A stretch of DNA of 64,000 nucleotides from Chlorophyllum brunneum (taxonomy: Eukaryota > Basidiomycota > Agaricomycetes > Agaricales > Agaricaceae), in assembly GCA_963576785.1 (NCBI GenBank), contig OY756143.1, positions 806,001-870,000 on the forward strand, written 5' to 3'. Shown in pieces: positions 37,438 to 45,973 of this stretch (position 1 is its first letter; every line of letters begins with the position of its first letter). Made by a program: the position numbers and the translations under genes. The notes beneath the pieces are model-generated. The model did not search any database. It was not told the origin of the DNA and saw nothing but the letters and a program-made list of their open reading frames with translations.

Positions 37438-38910
37438 CTACTTCAATGCCTTCTTCATTTTCTACAAATCTCCAATTAGCCAAGCACATTCCCAAGAAAA
37501 AAAGAACACAAAAAAACTCACCTGTTCCATCTCATCCAAATCATTAGTCTCGATCCTAATAATTTTCCTCCCCAACGCTTTCTCAATCTGATCCATCTGT
37601 GTCCACGTCCTTTGATTATGAACGAAATTGATCGAGATTCCTTTACGTCCGAAACGACCTGTTCGACCTATATCAGAGGGGGGAAAAAAACAAAATGTAA
37701 GGTTGCGTTTTGCGGACGAACGGGAAGTACATGGAGAACGTACCGATACGATGCAAGTAGGTCTCAACATCGGGTTTATCATCCTCAGTCTTTCCACGTT
37801 CATTCATCAAAGGTAGATCGTAATTGACGACCATGTTGACTTGAAGAATGTCAATACCACGAGCGATGACGTTGGTCGTGATCAAGACCTGCATACATAA
37901 TTAGCGAAAGGATAGTATTAGAACTTGAATAGGCGTACCTTGTCCTTTCCTTGTCTAAACGCATCGATAATAGTATCACGCTCCGCAGCGTCTTTCGCAC
38001 CATGCAAAGACGCAACTTTGTGTCCCTCCGCCGTCATCCTTTGTGATATCCTATCCGCCGTATGTCGATGCTACAACACACGAACGGACAATCAGCCAAC
38101 CAATGACTTGCTAGAAATAAAACAACACACCTTGCAGAAAATAATACTCTGCCCAATGGTCAACAGCTGGTACAAGGACACCAAAATATCATATTTATGG
38201 TCTTCGTCTTTACAGTCCATGTAAAATTGACGGATACCCTCGACGCTCAATTCGTTCCTTTGAAGTTCGATTTTATTTGCGTCGGGAGCGAATTTAGAAG
38301 CGAATTTGCGAACGTGGTCGGGGAACGTGGCGGAGAAAAGGATGATTTGCATTTTTGTTGTTCGAGGGATCATGCTGCGTCATCGAGGTGTCAGTGGATT
38401 GGTTGAGCAGGAAAGGAGAGACGGACTTTTTGACACGTAAGGTCTGGTCGCCTAATCCATCTTGATCCAACATGTTATCCGCTTCGTCGAGTACGAATAC
38501 TCTGATGTTACTAACATCGATGACCTATAAAAGCCGTTTTAACTTTTCGTGATGACAAAAGCATTTGTTGCACACCCTGTGCCGAATGAGATCTGTCATC
38601 GTCCCAGGTGTGCCCACGATAATCTGTGCGGAAATACTCGTCGCGTCTCTCGGTAAATTATCTTTGATCGCATATTCCGTTTGGATATTTATGAATTACC
38701 CCATTGAAACGACTACAGACATGATTTGGCGAGCTAGTTCACGAGAGGAGCAAGACAGAGGGCCTGAATGCGGTGGTCAGGACAAGGTTTTATGGCAGAT
38801 AGTAAGCAGCGCACTTGAGCTTTGTTCAGGGTGTAGTCTACGCGATATAGCATGTCAGGACAAACGCGGCTGTTTTGCCTGTGCCAGATTGCCATTGACC
38901 GATCATATTA
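37438..38910 (-). pseudogene. 5'-truncated DBP5 copy
   Basis: The minus strand repeats DBP5 from the stop at 37,438-37,440 up to the Walker A region (near [13 protein letters not shown]) and then stops abruptly. The first five exons are absent. The 3' exons are essentially identical to the intact gene, but close to the break changes build up. The APSRELA motif has lost one base, giving APLVN and a stop, and the neighbouring intron is heavily diverged. Without the first exons and with this frameshift it cannot make a helicase. It joins an orphan FunK1 promoter at about 38,905. Confidence 0.85.
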
Positions 38911-39202
38911 CGATCACTATGTGGGGTGCGCCGTGATACAGAAGGACAAGATGAAGCAAACCCGGAAGGCTAGTTCTCTTCTTGAACCTCACGGCGTTGG
39001 TCGCGTTTCTGAGGCAGTGATGAATGAGCTTCACCATGTGTAAATCCAAATAAAGCAAACCTAGGATGACCAGTCACGGTGGACATTTGAAACTCGAGGT
39101 CTGCGGAAAGTTCACCGGGCTTAGAAGTCCGACAGTCGGATCTTTCAGTTGTGCATTCGGACGATAATAGCCAGGAGACTTTGATTATTATCGGCAGCAG
39201 GG
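38905..39202 (-). pseudogene. Orphan FunK1 first-exon and promoter remnant R
   Basis: The segment matches the region upstream of and through exon 1-2 of the kinases. On the minus strand it has the 15-bp palindrome (39,127-39,141, last base changed), an intact ATG with MSTVTGHP, a donor-like GTTTGC and the exon-2 neighbourhood CAGAAACGCGACC. It ends at a TAATATGATCG-type junction with the truncated DBP5, where the kinase frame should begin with MTDT. At its other end it is interrupted at 39,203 by a short repeat. No kinase body follows. Confidence 0.65.
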
Positions 39203-39290
39203 TGTTAGCATGCTACTTACATCATCAATGGTATATCTAGGCAAGCTCCTTGTAACATAGATAGTTCCCTCTCGACCCTCGAATTTAGCG
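39203..39290. mobile_element. Possible solo-LTR-like repeat, partial
   Basis: It begins TGTTAGCATGCTACTTACAT and shares its first 85 bp or so with the element at 63,723-63,873. Its right end cannot be placed. It interrupts the hairpin-bearing flank of remnant R, since CAGCAGGGTG just before it matches the uninterrupted flank of copy B near 32,073. Confidence 0.4.
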
Positions 39291-39299
39291 TTCAGTCTG

Positions 39300-40140
39300 T
39301 CTGGCGAATACCTTGCAGAAACCCTACGGGTAGCATCTTATTCAATGTCTCCTATCCCACCATCAAGGAATGAATTGCTCCCAGAACACGGCAAGACCCA
39401 AAGATTAATTATAAAACCTCCATTCCTCACCAAAATATCAAAAAAAAAAAAAGTCCTATAACGACAACTCCAAGTATATACTCGTGCGAAAATCAGTATC
39501 TGCCACTGACACCAGTAAGCGGCCCCACTAGCTTTACCACCCCACCAAGTTACAGGCAATGCCTAAATCATTCGTAACAGAAATCTCATAAAAATGAGAC
39601 TGATATCTATTTTGATTTAACGTCTCGTGGGTAAGTTAAACGATGCAACCGTTACTAGCAGTTCCTCAAATACGAAACACGCCTCAGGCAAGTTCCCTTG
39701 GAGAGCTAAACCCGCAGAAAAAAATAAATATTGTTTCTGGTGTGGTACACACTTTTAGCCACCAAAACACATATTTGGAGTCTGAGCAAGAGAATCTCCT
39801 TGCCAACCGGGTCCCGACCTCCAAATGATTAGTATGAAAAGTGGGTTACCTACGCGTTACAACGCTACGAGTAACCGTAGTAAAGATGACACTGGGTGGC
39901 CTCCACGGACACGAACGAACACAGGAAATCCGATAATAACTTTAAAAACTTCTAGCTATATAAACACCCTCAATACCAATCATGTTTCTTCAGCTGGTCT
40001 CATCCCATCCACACCAAATCCAAACTTATAGGTGCAGGTTGCCTCTAAGTTTCTAGATCCATTCACTCTCAAACAACACACGACCTTTACGACTTCTAAC
40101 GAATACCTTCTATCCTCATTAAATAATATAAAGCTTCAAA
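39300..40140. other. Intergenic, promoter side of the secreted-protein gene
   Basis: No gene is recognisable. A TATATAAAC box near 39,957 lies about 185 bp before the start of the secreted-protein gene and is its likely core promoter; the long AT-rich leader after it would be 5' UTR. Confidence 0.45.
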
Positions 40141-40145
40141 CAAAA

Positions 40146-41414
40146 ATGGTTCAACAAATCGCTTCTGCTATCACACTCGCTGTCGCTGCTCTGAACGTTG
40201 CTTCTGGCATAGCTCTACCTATGGGGTACGTCTAAATCCTCTCCATGAAATAGATATAGGGTCTAAACAAATACTGTAGATCCGGATCAGAGGACATGGA
40301 CCTTCTCGAACGTGATTTTGACGAGTTTACGGACTTCGATACTCGCGATACATCCTCCTGGTCGGAATCCGATCTCGCCGCTCGAGCTCCTATCGCTCCT
40401 ATTGTCAATCACCCCTCTTCAGGAAAAGCAAGCGCACACGAACCCGCTCGTACACTCCACCCCGAACATTCCTCAGTCGCCCCAGGTGCTGTATCAGGTA
40501 CAGCTTCCGCTCACGGTACAGGTATAACTACCTCTCCACACCAAAGTGAAAGCGCTGGTAGCAAAACCGTGAGTGGCGGACCTCACAAGACGGTTACAAA
40601 GGAGCACACTTTCACTTTGAGACCTACGCCTTGTGGTAGGCCGAAGAAGAAGGGTAATGGTAAAGGAAAACAGCATGGTAACCCAAAGCATGCCGCTTCT
40701 TCTGGTAGTGCCGAACCAGGACACCCGAAGCCCAGTGGTGGAAACTCAGGCCACCCAGAGCCCACCGGTGCAGAACCAGGCCACATGAACCCCACTAACG
40801 GAAAACCAGGGCCAGAACAAGGAAAGCATAAACGTTCTGCCCTTCCTAGTAATCCCCACTCCATCGCACATGGAGAACCTACAAGTTCACATATCGCAGC
40901 ATCTGGAGTTTCCGCCACTCCTTCTCATACCCTTCCCCATCCCTCTTCCGGTACGAAACCCGAAATCACACCTGCTCCGATTCATTCTTCTGCTGCTGCA
41001 CATTCTTCTGCTTCAGCCAAAGGCGGTCAAACCAAAACGTTGACTATGACCAGAGCAGGCAAAGATGGAACGACGACTGTTCAAAAGTTTACACTTGTCA
41101 GGCCTACGGGCTGCGCTGAACCCAAACGTAAGCCCAAACCGGTGCAGAAGAAGCCGAATATGTTGGCTGGTGGCTCACAAGGACACGGACTAGCAAATAG
41201 GCAGGGGAACAGGCAGGGTAATAGGTGGTGGAATGGGCAGGGTAATAGGAAGGGTGGACATCAGGAACAAGGTCAAGGACGTGGAGGTAATTGGAATCAT
41301 GCAGGAAAGAATGGACATGATGGGCATGGAAGGAAGGGACACGGGAAGAGGTCTGATGCTTATGAAGGCGAGATGGTTGCACGGAGCGAGTTTGAGCTTG
41401 ATGAGTTGGATTGA
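40146..41414 (+). CDS. Secreted low-complexity basic protein, 404 aa
   Basis: Two exons, 40,146-40,225 and 40,280-41,414, give 1,215 nt in frame. The N-terminus (MVQQIASAITLAVAALNVAS then GIALP) is a clear signal peptide. The mature chain has no recognised domain and is rich in Gly, Ser, His, Pro and Lys. Two related modules stand out: KTVTKEHTFTLRPTPCGRPKKK and KTLTMTRAGKDGTTTVQKFTLVRPTGC, each ending in a single cysteine followed by a basic run, which suggests an internal duplication and possibly one disulfide. Between them is a degenerate GHPKPSGG/GHPEPTGA repeat; near the C-terminus are repeated RQGNR/GQGNR units. Several Lys-Arg pairs (KHKRS, GKRSD) could be Kex2 sites. The gene is isolated in the palindrome spacer. 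A wall-associated, effector-like or processed-peptide role is possible but not shown. Confidence 0.75.
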
Positions 41415-41773
41415 GGGTTTTGTTAGAGTAGATAGGGAATGTGTGTTGTTTATTAGACGGGTTGGTGGTGAATGGAATGAGAGATTCGTGGCAGCTTGGG
41501 ATTTCTTGTCTCGTTCAATACCATGGGGCGGTTTAGACGATGAGATATTTTATGACCTGGACCTGGACAATTTAGGCATACATGCGCGAGTGAAAGAAGG
41601 AAATACCTGTAGTATACAAAGAAAGATACATTGAAAGGAGTTATTTCATATTAATATTCATTGTCTGTGTCTCAAAGCAAGGGAAACGATACAGAAGATC
41701 ATACGTAGAACTTATGGACCAGTCAGCACCGAGGCGAAAGGCTAGAAATTGGGTAACTCACCTGCTCATCTAT

Positions 41774-42688
41774 TCAACCAATATACAATCCCTCATGCAC
41801 AATGTAATCCGCAACACTCCCCTCAACATACTTCTCCCAAATGTTCCTCCCCCGTTGACCCAAGCCAAACTCGTTGATCGCATTACGCACAGCAGTACTG
41901 CTATACGTGCTCTCCTCGTCCCCAATATCAATCATGACCACTCTCCCAGAGTCAATAAATTCTCGTGCTGGTGCGAGTTTGTCGTCGGCCTCCCCAGCTT
42001 CGCTACTCGGTGTAGAAGAGCTGGTTGTGGGTTGATTCCTCCTTGCACAAACTATAATGGAATTTTCCTCCGCGGGCGACAAGAAACGTCTTAACGCAAT
42101 AAGCATTTCTGTTTCAGAGGGATAGTACCGTGGTGAGACGAGTCGTTCCAGTGTATCCAGACCGAGAATGAACGAGAGCTCCAAGTGGAATGTGTCTTCT
42201 CGTTGGGATGTTATGGATTTGAGATGGGTATGGAGATACTCGAGGAGACGTGTGGATTTTCCGACGAACGTGGGTTCGTTGATGATACCTATGGCGACGT
42301 TTGCAGAAGTGGATGGATGGACATGTTGTGCAAGGCGATGCATCATTTCCAAACGCTGGACATATGTGGCATCTGTCGGTTTCAACGTTTTATCCGCGTT
42401 CCGGACAGAGAGTAGTAAGAGTTTCGCGTCATAGTCCTCCTTTGGTCTGTGGGTGTTGACGAGTGCAAGATGAGCTAGGGTGGGTGGATTGAATGAGGCG
42501 TCGAGAACGGAAATGCGAAGTGGTTGGGTCCGGGCTGTAAGAGAGTCACGGGGTGGTAGAGGCCAGAGAGGGTGGGGGACGTGGACGAGCTCGGCGTGGG
42601 AGAGGCCCTGTTGCAGGCGGGCGAGGGAGAGGGCAGAGGGCCGGGAGAGCATTGGTTGGGCGTCAGTGGACAGCATCAGGCAAATCAA
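41774..42688 (-). CDS. NMN adenylyltransferase-like protein (Pof1/NMNAT family nucleotidyltransferase)
   Basis: A single open exon encodes about 300 residues. ISVLDASFNPPTLAHLALV contains the nucleotide-binding (H/T)xGH-type motif in the form PPTLAH. STYSSTAVRNAINE near the C-terminus is the ISSTxxR motif that binds the phosphates. ELSFILGLDTLERL corresponds to the conserved substrate-binding strand, and NIWEKYVEGSVADYIVHEGL closes the fold. The family transfers AMP from ATP to nicotinamide mononucleotide in NAD synthesis; yeast Pof1 belongs to it. Here the histidine is in TLAH rather than TxGH, as in the Pof1 branch. Three methionines (42,688; 42,676; 42,652) could start it; the third gives the shortest, cleanest N-terminus. 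It is head to head with DBP5, only 36-72 bp away. Confidence 0.8.
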   Translation of the reverse strand: MICLMLSTDAQPMLSRPSALSLARLQQGLSHAELVHVPHPLWPLPPRDSLTARTQPLRISVLDASFNPPTLAHLALVNTHRPKEDYDAKLLLLSVRNADKTLKPTDATYVQRLEMMHRLAQHVHPSTSANVAIGIINEPTFVGKSTRLLEYLHTHLKSITSQREDTFHLELSFILGLDTLERLVSPRYYPSETEMLIALRRFLSPAEENSIIVCARRNQPTTSSSTPSSEAGEADDKLAPAREFIDSGRVVMIDIGDEESTYSSTAVRNAINEFGLGQRGRNIWEKYVEGSVADYIVHEGLYIG

Positions 42689-42724
42689 ATTAGATCACTC
42701 ATCACACTCTCGTTCATCACACTC
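42689..42724. promoter_or_regulatory. Very short bidirectional promoter between the NMNAT-like gene and DBP5
   Basis: Only 36 bp separate the outermost possible starts, or 72 bp if the third Met of the NMNAT-like gene is used. There is no TATA box; a CACTCTCGTTCATCACACTC pyrimidine-rich stretch is visible. Leaders of the two genes must overlap or be extremely short. Confidence 0.5.
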
Positions 42725-44785
42725 ATGCAGAAGGACGCAGACGGCTTCTACAACCCTGGTGCGTTTGCCTTCTACCAGTCCATCACAGAATATCACAGCG
42801 AATGGCACAGTCGACCCTGCAGAGGAGGCCAAGGGCAAGGCTGCCGAGGAACCGAAGAAGGACGACAAGAAGGGTGAGTGTTGTCGCTGTCTGTCCAGTG
42901 CTCCGCTGAAGGGGATTGGAAAGAGCTCGACAGCGATCTCATCAACTCGACCTTCGACGTCGCTGTACGTCCATTCACTCACTCCTCCCATCGCGTTCTG
43001 TATCTCACACCACTCGTCTGTTGTAGGTCACACTTGCCGACCAACAGGCAGATCCAAATTCTCCCCTCTTTAGTGCAAAGACCTTTGAAGAACTCGGACT
43101 GTGCGTCTCATCACTTCTTCTCTACCCACAACACCACTGAGGGCCGAACGCTAGCCATGCGGATCTGCTCAAAGGCATCTACGACATGGGGTTCTCCAAA
43201 CCCTCCAAGATCCAAGAACGCGCATTACCACTCCTTCTCTCCAACCCGTATGCCTCACCTCTATCCACCCTCGTTCCACATTCCTAATCCATGTCCCGCA
43301 CAGACCAACGAATATGATCGGTCAATCGCAATCTGGCACAGGCAAAACAGCCGCGTTTGTCCTGACCATGCTAAGTCGCGTAGACTACACCCTGAACAAA
43401 CCTCAAGTGCGCCCCCTCTTGCTGTCAAAGACCTTGCGCTGACGGATATCATCTACAGGCCCTCTGTCTCGCTCCATCTCGTGAACTAGCTCGCCAAATC
43501 ATGTCTGTAGTCGTTTCAATGGGAAAATTCACAAATGTCCAAACGGAATATGCGATCAAAGATAATTTGCCGAGAGACGCAACGAGTATTTCTGCACAGA
43601 TTATCGTGGGCACACCTGGGACGATGACAGATCTCATTCGGCGTAGGGTGCGCAACAAATGCTTTTGTCATCACGAAAAGTTAAAACGGCTTTTATAGGT
43701 CATCGATGTTAGTAACATCAGAGTATTCGTACTCGACGAAGCGGATAACATGTTGGATCAAGATGGATTAGGCGACCAGACCTTACGTGTCAAAAAGTCC
43801 GTCTCTCCTTTCCTGCTCAACCAATCCACTGACACCTCGATGACGCAGCATGATCCCTCGAACAACAAAAATGCAAATCATCCTTTTCTCCGCCACGTTC
43901 CCCGACCACGTTCGCAAATTCGCTTCTAAATTCGCTCCCGACGCAAATAAAATCGAACTTCAAAGGAACGAATTGAGCGTCGAGGGTATCCGTCAATTTT
44001 ACATGGACTGTAAAGACGAAGACCATAAATATGATATTTTGGTGTCCTTGTACCAGCTGTTGACCATTGGGCAGAGTATTATTTTCTGCAAGGTGTGTTG
44101 TTTTATTTCTAGCAAGTCATTGGTTGGCTGATTGTCCGTTCGTGTGTTGTAGCATCGACATACGGCGGATAGGATATCACAAAGGATGACGGCGGAGGGA
44201 CACAAAGTTGCGTCTTTGCATGGTGCGAAAGACGCTGCGGAGCGTGATACTATTATCGATGCGTTTAGACAAGGAAAGGACAAGGTACGCCTATTCAAGT
44301 TCTAATACTATCCTTTCGCTAATTATGTATGCAGGTCTTGATCACGACCAACGTCATCGCTCGTGGTATTGACATTCTTCAAGTCAACATGGTCGTCAAT
44401 TACGATCTACCTTTGATGAATGAACGTGGAAAGACTGAGGATGATAAACCCGATGTTGAGACCTACTTGCATCGTATCGGTACGTTCTCCATGTACTTCC
44501 CGTTCGTCCGCAAAACGCAACCTTACATTTTGTTTTTTTTTCCCCTCTGATATAGGTCGAACAGGTCGTTTCGGACGTAAAGGAATCTCGATCAATTTCG
44601 TTCATAATCAAAGGACGTGGACACAGATGGATCAGATTGAGAAAGCGTTGGGGAGGAAAATTATTAGGATCGAGACTAATGATTTGGATGAGATGGAACA
44701 GGTGAGTTTTTTTGTGTTCTTTTTTTCTTGGGAATGTGCTTGGCTAATTGGAGATTTGTAGAAAATGAAGAAGGCATTGAAGTAG
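42725..44785 (+). CDS. DBP5: DEAD-box RNA helicase Dbp5/Rat8, intact copy
   Basis: Frame is kept from the start at 42,725 through exons 42,725-42,758, 42,799-42,873, 42,912-42,964, 43,027-43,100, 43,155-43,247, 43,304-43,406, 43,459-43,647, 43,699-43,796 and on from 43,849. The protein starts [20 protein letters not shown] and continues [20 protein letters not shown] and [15 protein letters not shown], typical of Dbp5. Motifs seen are the Q-motif region ([20 protein letters not shown]), Walker [34 protein letters not shown] (DEAD), LFSATF (SAT), [16 protein letters not shown] and [13 protein letters not shown]. The C-terminus is KMKKALK. Dbp5 acts at the cytoplasmic face of the nuclear pore, stripping Mex67 from mRNA with Gle1 and IP6; MEX67 is in the same window, 33 kb away. 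A truncated second copy is at 37,438-38,910. The first two introns are only about 40 nt. Confidence 0.9.
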
Positions 44786-45550
44786 TTTATATGCGTTTGG
44801 TTATGTCGTTTTTTTTGAGTGATGTATGTTGTTTTATACATGTTGTAATTGTTTCCGTGGCCATCGTAACCGACCTCTGAATGATTGTGACGACCTATTC
44901 TTTGGGGACTGTGCTTATGTTTTTTGAAGCTTCTCCGGCTTGGGATTTTAGCTCTCTGATGCGATTCAAGCCTTTACCTGATCTCATTCGAAGGGGTCTG
45001 GTGATGCCTAACCCAGACTGTACGATTGTTTCATCTGCAGCCTCAGGCTCGAGAGTAACGAGAACGGAGGCACAGTGTAGGACAAGATTGGGCGAATCAA
45101 GCGTCAGTCTTCGACAGAGAGTCGGTCAATGGTTATCGTATTGCTGACCTGACCTGCGTGAACAATCCTCTCGCAAATCCCTGGACGAGAAATTCTGTGT
45201 GTTGCGTTGTTTTCGACACATCCAACCACGCTTCTCATGATATCCCCATCTCAACTATCAGACAGATTCGAAGTGTGGTGTATCAACGAGTACTCGAAGG
45301 GGGTATTTGATCGAGTCAAGATGAAACTTGTACTGTACTGTTCGTTCTCGCGTATCATATAGAGTACCTCGGTCATTTTTCGTTGGTGACAGAATGGAAA
45401 AAAAATCAAGTTGAAAAGTCTGAAAGCTTTTGTTAGAAGCCTTGTGTGGGAGATCAGAATCTTGAGGTTAGGTGACCATGCGGCCTCTGTTGTTAAGAAC
45501 GACGCGTAGGTAGGGATGCATTCTGTGCGCCACGGTAGAATGGATTCGTC
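44786..45550. other. DBP5 3' region and distal flank of copy D
   Basis: Tail-to-head interval between DBP5 and copy D, duplicated at 36,670-37,437. No gene is recognisable. A landmark GACAGAATGGAAAAAAAATC at about 45,388 also marks the window end (63,950) and, diverged, 50,235, so it probably marks the distal limit of the duplicated kinase unit. Confidence 0.45.
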
Positions 45551-45555
45551 CTGAA

Positions 45556-45591
45556 CAACAAGCGACCAGCAAGGTCATGGGTCGCTTGTTG
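45556..45591. repeat. 12-bp-stem hairpin upstream of copy D
   Basis: CAACAAGCGACC, 12-nt spacer, GGTCGCTTGTTG; exact mirror of the element upstream of copy C and about 270 bp before the palindrome. Confidence 0.65.
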
Positions 45592-45855
45592 TGTTAAGTG
45601 ACATTCATGCCGAAAACCAGCTCTGTTCTCTTCAGGCTAAAGCGTTCTAAGGAAGGCCAGTTGTGTGGCGACTCATGAGGGCAGCAGTGCGACTTACCAA
45701 CCTCAGTGTACAGGCAGATAATTCAAAGACCAGAGCATTCATCAGATAAGCCCGAGCATATGTCATAGCAGGACCGGCTTTTACACTTTCTTTTGTGTCC
45801 ACGCGAGAATAATAAAGCCGGTTGATGTCTTGATCACAGGGCTGCACGACTGAAT

Positions 45856-45878
45856 TATAAAAGGTCCGACTGTCGGAC
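45856..45878 (+). promoter_or_regulatory. TATA box abutting 15-bp palindrome, copy D promoter
   Basis: TATAAAA (45,856-45,862) is followed immediately by GTCCGACTGTCGGAC (45,864-45,878), and the ATG of copy D is at 45,974. The palindrome is therefore between the TATA box and the expected initiation region. Confidence 0.7.
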
Positions 45879-45973
45879 TTTTAAGTCCAGCGTGAACAGG
45901 CTTTGATTAGCGTCGCTGTACTTCACAGCCCACTCAGTCCCTCCTCTACTCCTCCCCTGACCTCGAATTCCGA

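Larger units (their letters stand above)
34843..38720. repeat. Left arm of near-identical inverted repeat
   Basis: This 3.9-kb arm is the reverse complement of 43,502-47,379; matching positions add up to 82,222 or 82,223 throughout. It contains exons 1 to part of 6 of FunK1 copy C, its promoter and the 3' two thirds of a DBP5 copy. Only scattered single-base differences were seen, for example one residue in the optional exon-3 extension and one homopolymer length change in a DBP5 intron. Confidence 0.85.
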
